NCBI GenBank assembly: GCA_036250195.1
Contig: JAVHZZ010000003.1
Location: 59,809,289-59,873,288 of the forward strand
Source of the DNA: Mixophyes australis
Taxonomy: Eukaryota > Chordata > Amphibia > Anura > Limnodynastidae
Length of the DNA: 64,000 nt
Reading direction: 5' to 3'
The position numbers were made by a program, and so were the translations under genes. Shown in pieces: positions 8,981 through 21,588 of this stretch (its first letter is position 1; the number at the start of each line of letters is the position of its first letter). The notes below the pieces were generated by a model. That model was given only the letters and a program-made list of their open reading frames with translations. It was not told where the DNA came from and ran no database searches.

Positions 8981-10837
8981 ACTTTAGATGTATGTCTGCA
9001 GTGTAGACTCTAGTGTGGTTCACTATGTTAGACTCTTTGTCACCTTGTTCCTGGCCTTGTATTCCCTGTCGGCCATTGGATTCCATCACTTCTAGACTAG
9101 TATTACATCACACGTTTATAGAGATGAGTGAAGTTTTCTAAACCTTTCCATGAAATATTTGCCTTATTCCGCATCCAAAAGGTGCAAAAGGTAAATTAAC
9201 ATATATTATGCCAAGCAAAACAAAAGTGGAACTTGAACATTGCTTTTCACAAACTTTTCACAATTTCACTCACCTCCATAAACTATATTGCATAACGCTA
9301 GTTACAATGTTACTTTTGTGCTCCAGAAACCTATCTTTTAATCACAGTTTAGTCCTACCTACATAAAGAAGACATATGCCCATGAATAAAGATAACCATC
9401 ATACCCCTTAAGTATCCCTCTTCAGGTGAGACAGTCCTGGGGGTAAATGTATAAAGTTGTGACTTTGAAAATCCAGCAATTTTCTCAGGAGAGTTGAAAC
9501 TCACTGATGTATGAACCTGAGATTTGTTGTAAAATCGGCAGAGTTGTGTTTCTGTCAAAACCGCTATTTCAAAATTGATAGAGATCAAAGTCCCGACTAT
9601 TTGCCACTCTGGCTATACAAGTCTCAAATGTATGAAGCTGGGATTATACAAAGTCTCCTGAGTTTGCTTTAAAAATCGCCACATACAACACGCTGCATCC
9701 TAGCTGTGTGATTAGTAAACACATCACTGTTACACTGTCAGACTATACAGCTGGAGGTCCCCACGGCTGTCAAAAGTGTTAAAAATAGACAAATGTTAAA
9801 AAAAAAAATGTGGTGTCCCCCCGTACAAGCACTATGAACCCTAGTGCTGCCAGTCTACTGCTGGCTGCATGAAAATCTGAGAAAAATTTGCACGGGGTCC
9901 CCGTGATTTTCACTTAAGTAGCACAAGGCAAAACAGCCGGGGTAGGATGCACTATAGCAGGGGGACACAAGGCAGGGGTCCCCCTGCCATAATGACAAAG
10001 CAACCCCAGGCTGTTCAGCGCTGGGCTGGATTCCTTAGGGAGTGTGGTTCGCTGATAAAAATGAGTGGGCTCCCCCTCTAGGAATAACCAGCCCAGTGCT
10101 GAAAGCACTAGGGCTCTTCCTACCCCCGTGGGCTGTGGGTGTAGGGTAATATCTGCAATTACAATATAGAAAAAAAAAACGCCATTTTGTTTTGTGGACA
10201 TACAAGTCCCAGCCATGCCAGGGTGCCACAAACATTGTGGGCATGCTGGTGCTTCTATAACTACAAGCACCAGCATACCCATGTCAGCCAGTGCCACAAC
10301 CACAAGTGCCAACATGGCCTGACACCCACGGCTGGCTGAGACCTGTTGTTCCACAAAACAAAATGTTTAAAAAAAACACAACACCCTCATTAAAACCACA
10401 TACTTTTAATAAAAAAAACAAAAAAAAACATAACAAAGCTTTTTTTTAACCACATAAATTTAATAAAACCCAAAATACTCACCAATCTAAATTCTTCTTT
10501 TGTCAGCAACTTTTAATCCAAATGTATTTAAAACCCATGTCCATAAATATTTATAGATCCAAATGTCCATGCTTGAAAACCCATGCTTGAAAATATCTTC
10601 TGTTCTTCTGGTCATTAAGACCCCCTAGTTGCTTGCAGTCTTCTTATCTTCAGGTTACAAGGGCCCCCATATTTGTAAATCCAAATCCGGAACATGCTTG
10701 AATAAAAAAATAAACCTAATTGATAAACAACGCAACCTCTGCTTGTACAGTGTACAGACAGTCCGATGCTAATGAATAGAATCCAGCCGCAAGGTCTATA
10801 TATAGTCTATGGGGAATACCCATGACAGCGTGGGAAA
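8981..10837. other. Non-coding, with dispersed-repeat fragments
   Basis: No gene is recognised. Near 9121 an AGAGATGAGTGAAGTTTT motif marks the end of a dispersed repeat that recurs (inverted) near 40060-40094. 9440-10500 begins GGGGGTAAATGTATAAAG, like the MITEs at 28624 and 54260. It then continues into GTGGTGTCCCCCC and A-rich tracts of a kind I associate with frog non-autonomous transposons. Ends and duplications could not be defined. Confidence 0.35.
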
Positions 10838-10965
10838 TGTGTGTGTGTGCATGTGTGTGTATGTTTTAGGGGATTAGGCCCTGTGGGGCAGAGACTCGTG
10901 TGAATGAAAAATATTTTCTGTACCGCACTGTGTAATTGGTGGCACAATGTAAATTAATAATATAT
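10838..10965 (+). repeat. Diverged SINE 3' part
   Basis: The order GTGTGTG, ATGTTTTAGGG, GGGGCAGAGACT, TGTGAATGA, TCTGTACCGC, AATTGGTGGC parallels the 3' half of the tRNA-like SINE at 58518-58827, with many substitutions. Confidence 0.5.
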
Positions 10966-12342
10966 AATAGTTTAGGTTTATATATTAGTTCAGGTTTAGA
11001 AGCATGTGGTCATATGTAAAACTGTATTACAAGCCTGTGGACGTAGCTGAACTATGCTCAGAGCCTAGGACAAAGGGGGACTATTTAATTCAGGCCGCAG
11101 CCATATTTCAGGCATTAGGACTGTGGGGACAATTCAGGCTCTAGAACTGCCACCAGTCAGCAGGTCAGCCCCAGTTAGAGAGACCACGCCTGGTATAGGC
11201 CACATATTCCTGTCCAAAATCCTTGGCGGCCATGTTGATTTGGTCATGTTAGAGACCTGTTATTTTCCCTGTGTTCTGTGTTTCTGCCCCCTGTGGTCAG
11301 ATCCCCTTACAGGTAGGCCAAGGGTGGTCCCTATTGTATTTTGTGAATGTATTGTATGAAATGTTTGCATTGTCTCGCTGTTATTGTTTGCTGTGTATTG
11401 CTGTTCTCCCCTGGCCACTATTCGGTGAGAAAGGTGCCGTGTGGGGATATTTTTGTTCTATTTGCCCCCACAGCTGCTACGAGAGAGAGAGAGTACACAG
11501 TGATCTGTAAAACAGACGTGCTGGTGAGTGGTCCCTGTCTTTGTCCCTGTGTGTCTTGTTCCCTGCAGTGTGTTGCAGATCGTAGTTAAGGAAAAGAAAA
11601 TCTGTGATCAACAAAACGTTGATTAATTCCAGCAGGAACAATGGTACAAGACTTCACGACAATTGATACACCCCCACCCAGAACCTTTTACTGGGTGTCC
11701 CAGCGTTTGCTTCATGATCAGGTAAGATCTGTGTGCGTCTGATCTTTTCCCGCGGGCGCTACAAATCTACCCTATAAACTTGCACCAGACATATTTACAT
11801 GCAACAGATACACCTGCTTAATGGTGTCTCTAAACTCTCACTAGGATGTGTCTCCAAGAGCAATAGAAACCAAATTACCAAAGTCTAGGCAACAGTAACA
11901 CAATCAGGAACAAAGTCAGGGTCAATGAGCAGAGCAATCAACATAGTCACATACACAATGCAGGATCAACACACATGGAAACAGGAAGACAGATCAACTG
12001 CTGCAAACAGTGCAGCACACAGTAATAACTACAGGTAAATAGACACCAGTCATTCTGCTGCCCTAGAACATTGTAGCATGGACTGACACTTATTATTACT
12101 TTAAGACATAAATGAGAGTAAATTCAACAGTATTTTTAGGAGAAACAAAATAATAATGTGGGTGGTACAAAAATGACAGTAAATAACATTAAAGTGAGGT
12201 TTCACTCTTTCTACCATGCACATGTTAAGTTGTATCTATGGATCCACGAAGATTGATTTTCATGGGGGTGTTCCAAGAACTGCAAAATAGGCATGCAGCA
12301 TGCACCGTGAAATGTGCTAGATGGGCAAAATAAAGAAACATT
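10966..12342. other. Unclassified, no gene seen
   Basis: Several short + open frames lie at 11123-11589 without known motifs. A donor-like CAG|GTAAGA lies near 11719-11728. The segment 11640-11770, with its GCGGGCGCTACA edge, has the look of an LTR boundary, but I could not find matching ends or a target duplication. Left unassigned. Confidence 0.25.
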
Positions 12343-12514
12343 GAGGGGCCTATTCAATTAAGCTGGCACATGGCGGCTACGCGCGGTTAGTGTCAACACG
12401 TTACCGCAACACCGTGGCTTTCCCTCGCAATTCTGTGGGGTGTGAAGGGAAATCCGCGAATTGACACTTTAAATATGAAGCCATGTTGTGGCGGCTTAAT
12501 TGAATATACCCCTG
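12343..12514. mobile_element. Palindromic MITE (GGGGCCTATTCAATTAAGC ends)
   Basis: The left end (GAGGGGCCTATTCAATTAAGC) and the right end (GCTTAATTGAATATACCCCTGA) are inverted copies with few mismatches enclosing a GC-rich core. This is the layout of a short non-autonomous DNA transposon. No transposase. The superfamily is uncertain. Confidence 0.6.
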
Positions 12515-12981
12515 AGAGTCATGTTAACCTGTCAGTTTTATTTTATTTTGTTTTAAGTTCTCACTATAACATATAACATAGTATGCTCAGAGTCTTGTGG
12601 CACTGTATATTTACATTTATTAATGTGAGATAGAGCCACATTACTGAAGGGGTATTCGGCTGATTAAATGAAAAAGTATTTTTATTTTGTATAAAGGTAC
12701 AAAAAAAAAAATACGATACATTACATTGAAGTGTACTGTGTGGCAGCGCAGCTGTAAGCACAATATACCGTCAACATCATTCATACTCTTTAGTACAATA
12801 CAAGACATAAGTTACAGGATATGACATACTGCACTATACATCAGGTACTGTACTAACCATACAAACTTATAGTTAAGATGTACGACAGCAGGGTAGTGTG
12901 ATTTATATTCTCTGTATATAAATAGGGTGGAACAGGAGAATTACATTTGTCTAGGTCTGAGGTAGGCAACTTGTGTTCGTC

Positions 12982-13054
12982 AGCTGCTGTGGAACTACAA
13001 TTCTCAGCATATGCTACCAGCTGGTATGCTGGGACTTGCAGTTCCACAACAGCT
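12982..13054. mobile_element. Short fold-back element (AGCTGTTGTGGAACTACAA family)
   Basis: AGCTGCTGTGGAACTACAATTCTCAGCAT is followed within 20 bp by ATGCTGGGACTTGCAGTTCCACAACAGCT, an imperfect 29-bp inverted repeat. A second member of the family lies at 23171-23238. Confidence 0.6.
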
Positions 13055-14402
13055 GGAAAGCTACGGTTGATTTAGGTTTTTGTAATGTAGGAGTAGGCGT
13101 ATGAGTAAAGTGATTACAATCTGATCAGATATTATGAGATATCTAAAGACCGTTATAGCTGGTTATTGGAGATAACTAACAGAGACACTATCAGTGTGCC
13201 CACACATAACTGACTTTTCTAGATTAGAATTGTCACAATACTTTTATCTACATTGTAATTGTTATGATAACGATGGGCCTTTTTAGAGCTTGAAGTTAAG
13301 GGTGTAAATTTGCACCCAGGCAAAACATGTTGTGATGGAAGAGGTGCAAATATATTCTTTTTCTGCATGTAGGAAACTTACTGCCTTTTTCTGCATGCTA
13401 TACAACAATACTAGGCAACTTTATCTTTACACTGCAATTTAGAGTTTTTGCTAAGGTGCAAACATGTACTTTGTAGTTGGACCCCAAATGAGACCCTCTG
13501 TATCCAAATATGTTTTGTATTATTAATTAAAATGTTTTAGGTTTGTGTGGTTTTTGTGGACAGGGTAATTTGGTCTCCCAACATGAATATATATTTGCAT
13601 TTAAAGGTTCAGGTTTTGAAGGGGGTGGTTAAAATCTTTTTGCCAATGTCAGAAAATGCAGCCGGGGAGCTCTCTGGTCAGATCTACCTCCTTTTATTCT
13701 CCCTTGTCAAAGATATTTTATTTTGGATGAAGACAATTTATTTTAGCATGAAAATATTTACATTGTTTTATCTTATTTAAGTATATCATTTATATTTGAT
13801 GTGGTTTTATTATATCATATGTTATATTATTTAATCCTTGCGTGTGAGCTGATGAAAAGGATATGAACAGGAATGAAGGAGTTAATTCAAAAACAGATGT
13901 TTCCAATCAAAAGGTATTGAACAAAGACTCGCACAGACTTCTTCAAATTCTCCATTGCGTCCAGGAGACTTATAAGGATCAGAAACGCCTATATACCTTA
14001 TCAGCCAATTGTAATATGATATTTGTAAATTGAAGTACAACCTACTTTTGTTGGAACAAAAAGTACGTGTCTGGTCTGTTGTAGACCAGAGTTTTCAGCA
14101 TTGAGCGCAAGCCTTTTCTTTTGTAAATAAACAATGATATAATTTTATTCTTAAAGTCTCTTTTGCTGAAGGAATTATTTTATTACTTTATTACCTGGTC
14201 ACTCTATAGTTTAGCTACTGAAAGAGTCAAACAAATGCCTCTATTTTCTGCTTTCAGTATTAAAATGGGAAAACAGATTTCATTCATGGTTTACAGCTTT
14301 ACCAATATACTGTACAATAAAGGGACATTAGCACCAGTTTTATATGATTTAGATTTGTCGATAAATGTAGTTATACGGATCAACATACTTATTATTATTC
14401 TC
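13055..14402. other. AT-rich non-coding DNA
   Basis: Nothing recognisable. Short open frames at 13547-13780 and 14163-14411 lack any protein signature. Confidence 0.3.
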
Positions 14403-14784
14403 TGGGCCTGATTCAAATCGGAACGCAACTTGTGGTTTAAAATAGAGCACAGAACTTGAGTGTAGTTTCAACCGTATTCAAATCCAAGTGGATCTCAAGA
14501 TACATTTGATCTGAATCTGGGTTTAAGTGTGAACAAGCTTTATGTAGATAGATAGAACAGACTGCAATATACACTCAAGCATATGTGCAATATAAGGTCA
14601 CATCAGAACGCATCCAAAAACTTATATCATAAAATAAATGAACGACTCTAAACACTAATCGTTAATAACATATGGTTTGTTGAAAAAAAATATTTTTGTA
14701 TTTTTGTTTGTACATTAAATATATACATCAAGATGTTCTTAATGCGTCCTGTACATACAATTAATTTTTTTATAGTGAATATAG

Positions 14785-15755
14785 TCTTTATATCATTCCT
14801 CAATCTCCCAAGCCTGCTGCCTTGGACACCCTCTGCCTTATTCCTCACATCCAGTCTCTAACCCAGTCCTGTCGACCCTACCTTAAAAACATTGCCAGAA
14901 TACACCCTTTACTTACCCAACATGCTACCTAAGCTCTTATCCATTCTCTCATCATCTCCCGCCTTGCTTACTGCAACCTCCTGCTATCTGGCATTACTGA
15001 CACCCATGATCCCACCTGCAATGCATCCTAAATGCCGCTGCAAGACTGATCTTCCTCTCTCACCGCTCCACATCTGCTGCACCACTTTACACATCCCTAC
15101 ACTGGCTCCATGTGTCCTCCAGAATCCAACTAAAATGACTCACCGTTACCTACAAACATCATCCCTTCATACATCTCAAATCTCTTATCAAAACACTCTC
15201 CCTCCTGACCTCTGACCTGCACCTTGTCTCATCTCTGGTAACCAGGGGCGGGCTGGCCCTGGGGGCAGGGGGACATCGGTCCCCCGGGCCGCTCAGTCTG
15301 GCCCCTGTCAATGACGTGGCCGCATCGCGTGTCATGTGATGCGGCCGCCTGTGCACCCCCTGGGCTGGACTGTGCCAGCCCGCGCCTGCTGGTAACCACC
15401 TCTCACTCCCACTTACAAGAATTCTCCCATGCTGCTACCTGGCCCAATCAGACTTTCCTACATTCTGAAAACTCTTTTTTAGAGGTGAGCTTATCCCTGA
15501 TTATACTAGTCACACTAATTCACAACTGTCCCAATCTCCACTCTGAGCCACACTCACTCATTTTGTTTCAGCTATGGCCTCTTCCACTTAGAATGTAAGG
15601 TCTCTAATGAGCAGGTTCCTTAATACCCTTTGTTTTCATGTCTATGTTTATTTTGTCTAAGTTGTATGTCTTTGTTTTATGTATTTCCTATATTCCCTAC
15701 TGTACGGCGCTGTGGAGCACTATGGCACCTTACAAATCTACTATAATAATATAAT
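14785..15755 (+). mobile_element. LINE 3' fragment (L2/CR1-like reverse transcriptase tail) with (ATA)n end
   Basis: Frames in the + strand contain NAAARLI and SLHWL (near 15026-15107), typical of the C-terminal reverse-transcriptase region of L2/CR1-like LINEs, but broken by stops and frameshifts. The 3' end reads TAGAATGTAAGGTCTCTAATGAGCAGG, then TACTGTACGGCGCTGTGGAGCAC, then a TAA/ATA tail. A related tail occurs at 53536-53690. AATATAG at 14778-14784 and 15756-15762 is a probable target duplication. A hAT element is nested inside. Confidence 0.6.
15243..15388. mobile_element. hAT MITE with perfect 8-bp duplication CTGGTAAC
   Basis: The left terminus CAGGGGCGGGCTGG (15243-15256) and the right terminus CCAGCCCGCGCCTG (15375-15388) are inverted repeats with one mismatch. 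CTGGTAAC flanks both ends (15235-15242 and 15389-15396), the 8-bp duplication expected of hAT transposases. At 146 bp it is non-autonomous, and it is the innermost of three nested insertions. Confidence 0.85.
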
Positions 15756-16100
15756 AATATAGACTAACTTACTTGCATACACACGTTCTGTGCTATCTAG
15801 TGGCATGTATATTTTTACTTTCCCAAAGTCTATGCCGTGACAGTCATCACTATCAGTCGGCACCTACACCTGCCCTGTAGGTGATGCAAATGATACATCT
15901 AAAACCATGAGTACAGTAGTTATGGGAAATCCAAGCCTTGAATTGGCTGCATCCGCATCGGCACGCCCTTACTGCACACCGCCTACGTCCGTCCAGCCCC
16001 CATTCTGCATTTCCGCTGTTGTGTAATTTGCGTTTGTTTGTGTTCATTGGTGTAAGGTCCATTTCTGGGCATGGACAGAGCTATTTCACATGAGATATCA

Positions 16101-17499
16101 CTGTAGATTTTCCCCATTAATATCAACAAATTGTCAAACATCAATGTACAGTTATACAATGGGTATCTGTTACATCCTTAATTAGCTGAATGTGTTCAAC
16201 TTGCCACAAATGATCCAATCCCAACAATTGGCTCATGCTCTATGTCACAGGAACATAGTCCAATTCTGCACACAGGCAGGTGGCCAAATGTGACAAGATC
16301 TGGTCATTCAGCCTTTTTAAGTGGCTCTCTCCAATCAGAGACCTATGATGACGTCCAAGCTAAATATATCTCCTTCCACTTCTACAAATGAATCTAGAAA
16401 TGAAGAGCTAAAAGATGTACTGCTGTAAGCTTCATATAGATTGTTGTGTATTTTATTTTATCATGTTGTTTTTGTGTGAAAGTTCTACCAATGGAAGAAA
16501 TTTTCCAGAATAACCCACAAAGCAGACAGTATCATCTCTACACTTTATTAAATGTCAGTTTTCCCAGGACTACAGGAAACATGTTAACTGAAGATGGTGA
16601 TTAGCCCACAATATTGCTCTGTGCGATTCTCTGGTCCTTACCATGGCTTCTGTTTGCTGCTATCTGCAATGCTTCAAACCACCACATGGTGCCTCCATGA
16701 ACATCTGTATTCTTCCCTTGCTCCAAATCCACATTGTACCTGTTGTGTCCACAATGCATGGGGAGCCAATCAACAAGACAATCCTGTGACTGCTGAGACT
16801 CACATTGTAAATTCTCTGTGCATTACTGTCTAGAAAATTCTGCTGTTGATGGACACAATCTAGATGGACAGTGTCACTCAAACTAATAAACCACCTGAGC
16901 TAAAATGTGTCTGAATAATACAATCAAAAATAAGATCAGGTGTATTTCTGCTATAATTCAAATAGCAACCAGCCCAGTTCTATATTGTGCTACTATAAAA
17001 ACACATTTTATTTATTATTGTGCAAAGAATGTGCTCAGAAAGCAAACAGCACGGTGTCATTGTTATGGTTGCATTCCAAACCTCTTATCTGATTTTCAGT
17101 TTCCATAGTGCATACATACATTTCTTCAGCAACAGACAGCTATATTACCCTAAGGGAACTCCTGTCTTGTTTTTAACATGGTATTCTTGTCCCTGTGTTT
17201 GGTTTGTCCGCCTCCTGTCCCCATCCCTTAATATTGTACAAACATCCATTTAGTTTACTGGTTACTCACCGGTGAGCCGGGTTAACCGACAACCTGAAAT
17301 TCCATAGCTCTGAGTAGGTCATTATGGGATTGGGACTGAAAGTGTTTGTGAACCAACCAGAGCCTAGATCTTTCCTTTATATGAAAAGTGGTAAGAGGAG
17401 TCTTACTGCTGTCAGCCAAAATCAACAGGGAGCCGAGCATTGCTCAACTGCCCCGGGGAGATTTGCAGAAATCTGGATAAATAGACACCTATGTCTCAT
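16101..17499. other. No gene seen
   Basis: AT-rich intergenic sequence. Open frames at 16594-16833 and 16905-17253 have no motif and overlap each other in different frames. Confidence 0.3.
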
Positions 17500-17805
17500 G
17501 GGCAGCGCAGTGGCTTAGTGGTTAGCACCTCTGCCTCACAGCACTGGGGTCATGAGTTCAATTCCCAACCATGGCCTTATCTGTGTGGAATTTTTGTCTG
17601 TTTCCTCCAGGTGCTCTGGTTTCCTCCCACACTCCAAAAACATACTAATAGGTTAACTAGCTGCTATTAAATAGACATTAGTCTCTCTCAGTCTGTGTAT
17701 GTTAGGGAATTTAGACTGTAAGCTCCAATGGGTCAGGGACTGATGTGACCGATTTCTCTGTACAGCGCTGCGGAATTAGTGGCGCTATAAAAAATAACAA
17801 TGATG
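17500..17805 (+). repeat. tRNA-like SINE (full length)
   Basis: The head carries an A-box-like TGGCTTAGTGG (17511-17521) and a B-box-like GAGTTCAATTCCC (17554-17566) at tRNA spacing. A body with GTTTCCTCCCACACTCCAAAAACATACT follows, and the 3' end is GTACAGCGCTGCGGAATTAGTGGCGCTATA then an ATGATG tail. The polymerase III boxes suggest a tRNA-derived SINE. Other copies lie at 19090, 25453, 27009, 35779, 40791, 58518 and 62107. Confidence 0.75.
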
Positions 17806-18096
17806 CCTTGTGTCTAGTGATATTTTCCAAAATGTGAAAAAAAAGCTTCAGAAACAGAGACGTAACACACATAGTAAATACGGTGCTGATGTCCCCTTGC
17901 TCTTATGACTAATTTACCCATAAATGTGGTTCTACCAGCCACTATTTTAGGAGTGAAACTGAAAAGTATAATCCAATGAAAGGGTGGCTCTAAAGTAATA
18001 AGAAGCTGATCCTCGATGGGAAGATTATGCTATCAGTAGAGATATTTCCTAACAGTGAAGAGGAGGTGTACACCGTAAAGTGTGCTGCTCAGACCA

Positions 18097-18304
18097 CCAA
18101 GGCACACTGCTGCACACCGCTGCACACCGAGGCACACCGCTGCACACCGAGGCACACCGCTGCACACTGAGGCACACTGCTGCACACCGCTGCACACCGA
18201 GGCACACCGCTGCACACTGCTGCACACCAAGGCACACCGCTGCACACCGAGGCACACCGCTGCACACCGAGGCACACCGCTGCACACAGAAGCACACCGC
18301 TGCA
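18097..18304. repeat. 10/20-bp minisatellite (GCACACCGCT / GCACACCGAG)
   Basis: About twenty 10-bp units alternate between GCACACCGCT and GCACACCGAG types with scattered T or A variants. Because 10 and 20 are not multiples of 3, the array opens long frames on both strands (Cys/Val/Ala-rich or His/Thr-rich translations), which I reject as genes. Confidence 0.9.
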
Positions 18305-19089
18305 AAGCCAAGCTGTTTGCAATTCAGTGCATTTCGTAAATGAGGTCCTATGGTTTCTAGAGGCAAGGTCATCTGGGTAAAAGTGTGACGTGAATGTAAC
18401 TAATGGCACACATTGATTGATGGTATAGCTCACTGCTCTTACAAATGACATGACTGTAAAGGCGTCAAAATTCTCAGCAAATTGAATGACCAGTTAGGGC
18501 GTTTTAGACCTAACTGGCTGGAGATCACAGAATCTCTGAGCACAGAATACGCTGATCCTGACTGAGAACTTCCAGATATTGGTTGAGCTGGTGAAAAATG
18601 TGGTCAGGTGATAAGCACTAAATAAAATAATGGAGAACTGCGCTTCCTGACAGAACAGTGTGCAGCCAGGGAACAAAGGACGAGGAGAAAGGGCCCAATC
18701 TCCTATTGGAATAGAAAAAAATTATCTAACTTCCCCGGCACAGTGAAAGTACAGAGTAAATGTAATTATTGCTAAGACTTTATAGTAACAAAATGCAAAT
18801 GGTAATTGATGTGCACAAACAATAAAAAGAGTGATCACTCTAAAAACGTTCCATAATACTGAAATAATGGAGACAAACAGCATACGTTTTATACATTGTT
18901 TTGATGAAGAGCGCTATATCAGCAAGTGGATTTACAGTTCTGTCCCATTACATCCCTCTCTTCAGTTGGCACTGTCCGATGTGGCCACACGTGTAAACCT
19001 TTGGATTTAGCGGCCTGATCTGTACCAGAACCTTGATGATTAAAGTATTTGAGAAAGGAGCATTTACCTTTATAACAATGCTCCCAGCA
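18305..19089. other. No gene seen
   Basis: Ordinary AT-rich intergenic DNA with no motif recognised. Confidence 0.3.
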
Positions 19090-19412
19090 ACACCACCACC
19101 ATTTATTTATATAACGCCACTAATTCCGCAGCGCTGTACAGAGAACTCACTCACATCAGTCCCTGCCCCATTGGAGCTTACAGTCTAAATTCCCTAACAC
19201 ACACACACAGACTAGGGTCAATTTATTAGCAGTCAATTAACCTAGCAGTATGTTTTTGGAGTGTGGGAGGAAAATGGAGCACCCGGAGGAAACCAACGCA
19301 AACACGGGGAGAACACACAAACTCCTCACAGATAAGGCCATGATCGGGAATTGAACTCATGACCCCAGTGCTGTACGGCAGAAGTGCTAACCACTACGCC
19401 ACCATGCTGCCC
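19090..19412 (-). repeat. tRNA-like SINE (minus strand)
   Basis: Reverse complement of the SINE described at 17500. It starts with the tail side (ACCACCATTTATTTATATAACGCCAC) and ends with GTGCTAACCACTACGCCACCATGCTGCCC, the inverted head with its A box. It is close to full length. Confidence 0.75.
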
Positions 19413-20384
19413 ACTTGTCCGGAGGGAGAATTTTCCCACAATATTACAGAAGCAGAAACTCTGAATTCTACCGTAAAGGCAGAGAAATAATTCACTACGC
19501 ATTCTGGGCAGTAACTCTGAAATAGTTTGAAGACGACTATTGCAAAAAAAATTTATATTCTTATTTTTTGTTCTTCAACTAAACCCACCAAAATCGTACA
19601 ACATATACAACACAACAGATGAAGCACTAGAGAAAACTGGTTAGTATAATATAGTCTAAATGCACACGGTATGACATCTCTGTTATGAAGGCAACAGTCG
19701 TCACTGGGCACCCGTATGAAGACAGACTACTCTTTGCTTTGTTCTCTGCCTGGGAAAAGCCCTCACATATCAAGGGTTGTAATGGGGATTAGTATCGCCA
19801 AATGAACTGATGGAAACACCACTCTCTCCGCTGTGTGCTTCTGTGCATTAAATTGGATTTCTTTTCCATTGGTGCCGTCTATGCAGCTGCAGCTTTTCAG
19901 ACTATTTGCACACCCAGCTTTTGAGCTTGGTGCACCCACGTTTTCAGGATCAATAAACTTAATGAGAAAAATATTCAAATAACACCAAAATCATCCATAT
20001 TGGTAAATGTGGATATTATATCAGTCTTCCGTTATATCGGGTTTCAAACTATCTGAAAGGCAATAAAATGCATTGATATGACTTGTTTAAAGCCTTTGGT
20101 TTGCCAGGGATTAATTTCCCCTATATTATGTTTAGTCATTGTTGTTTGTTAAGAGATATTATCCGAAGTTGTCTAGACAGAAAACAAAAACAGTGAACAT
20201 CAATCTGTAACTTAATGTCTGAAAACTCTTGTGTCATATTATTAAACTGATTGTTAACCAATGATATGTAAAGATGCATTGTCTACAGAGCTACATATAC
20301 ATTATAACACATGTAACATAGTTGCTAACTGTCCCTTATTTCAAATTAGTATAGTTCAAGCAAGCAGAATGCTTAATACACAAA
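19413..20384. other. No gene seen
   Basis: Intergenic AT-rich DNA. The minus-strand frame at 19763-19978 has no recognisable motif. Confidence 0.3.
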
Positions 20385-20390
20385 TGGCCT

Positions 20391-20985
20391 GATTCAGAGA
20401 CGGAACTAGCAAGCTGTGGGCCCCACTATCTCCATGGGCCCCGGTACACTACACCTGCTGCACCATTGGTGTATTCCTTATCTGTGTATGATAATATCTA
20501 AAGGTCATTTAATGTATGATTTACTGAAGCACATAACTGTCAACCACTTGGTTGGATCCAAATTTGCCTCTACCCATTTCAATGGAGTGTAACCAAAAAG
20601 GAATATTAATTCACTGCAACATCAATGTAAAGTATTATTATTTTAATTCAAATTATTGTAATATTTACATTTATTTATTTTGGCTTTCAAAATGTATATA
20701 CTAACAACCTCATTTTGAATTCCAACATTGTTATAACATCAACAATATCCCCACTGCTAGGCCATTTTAATAAAGAGAATTAATTGGAGAGCCCCAAATA
20801 ACTTTTATGTCAGTCCCCCAGAGCCGTAAATTTAAATTTTTAGAGCTTAGAGGAAGAAGGAAAACTGGCGCCCCCCTTGCCCTCAATTTTAACCAAATTA
20901 ACAAAAAATATGAATAAACTGCGTCCCCTTTCGGCATTGCGCCCTGGGCGGTCGCCCCTCTCGCACAATTACAGCCCTGTCAGCC
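20391..20985. mobile_element. hAT-like fragments
   Basis: CAGAGACGGAACTAGC at 20391 has the look of a hAT left end. The stretch 20930-20985 (GCGCCCTGGGCGGTCGCCCC... ending TTACAGCCCTG) has the look of an inverted right end of a different hAT family. The ends are not complementary to each other and no 8-bp duplication was found, so these are probably two separate truncated copies. Confidence 0.4.
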
Positions 20986-21045
20986 CCATGCATCATAGGA
21001 ATAAAAAATAAAAAATGTAAAGCTAAAAAAGTTCCAATTGTAAAG

Positions 21046-21098
21046 CGCTATGGAATTTGCTGGCGCTATATAAATAAATGTTGATGATGATGATGAAA
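21046..21098 (+). repeat. SINE-like 3' tail
   Basis: AAAGCGCTATGGAATTTGCTGGCGCTATATAAATAAATG followed by (ATG)n resembles the 3' end of the tRNA-like SINE family without its body. Confidence 0.5.
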
Positions 21099-21588
21099 AG
21101 TAAAAACAAACAAATAAATAATCAAACAGAAAACTATAACTTCAGTCTGAGATTAGTCCAAATTCTAGTACTAACTTCGGTCTTTCTTTTCAAATTCTAA
21201 AAATGTAATAAACTCTCACACAGGTTGCAACAAAATTTTGCAAAACTTGTGCAAGTGGAATTTTGCAGCGGAAGAGGCCGTTTTGCAGAGCTGTGATGCG
21301 GCGGTGATGCATGATGACAAAGATTCAGCTAAAAAATAAATGAGGTCACAGCCCAGCACCACACTCCCAAAACTAGAGGATGCCACCCTGTCCCAAGATT
21401 TTACTATATTCAGCCATAACAATGTAGAACCTCATCTAAGGACTTGTTTAGCAAAATCTGGAAAGGTGTACGCCAATGCTGCTGTAGGGGGAAAGTGAGG
21501 GCCTTGTAGTTATGGGTAACCCATCATTGATTGACCCCCCTCACCTCCGGCCCCATTCAGTGCACCCTTGCACTTCTTGTAGTTTCTC

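Larger units (their letters stand above)
14403..16100. mobile_element. Older DNA transposon copy split by a LINE (family A, copy 1)
   Basis: 14403-14784 and 15756-16100 align in order with the uninterrupted family member at 44143-44947. Shared landmarks are GGGCCTGATTCA-type left end, AATGCGTCCTGTACATA, GCATACACACGTTCTGTGCTA, GGTGATGCAAATGATAC and GAAATCCAAGCCTTGAATTGG. The interruption is exactly the LINE segment 14785-15755. The right terminus is blurred. Confidence 0.6.

Noticed and set aside
11602..11770. Possible short LTR (TGTGATC start, GCGCTACA end)
   Set aside because: Ends are not canonical TG..CA at a matching duplication; the AAATC flanks are off by one and probably chance.
17511..17566. 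tRNA gene
   Set aside because: A- and B-box-like motifs belong to a SINE head repeated several times in the window; no cloverleaf or terminator.
18033..18451. Cys/Val/Ala-rich and His/Thr-rich open frames
   Set aside because: Products of the 10/20-bp minisatellite in several frames.
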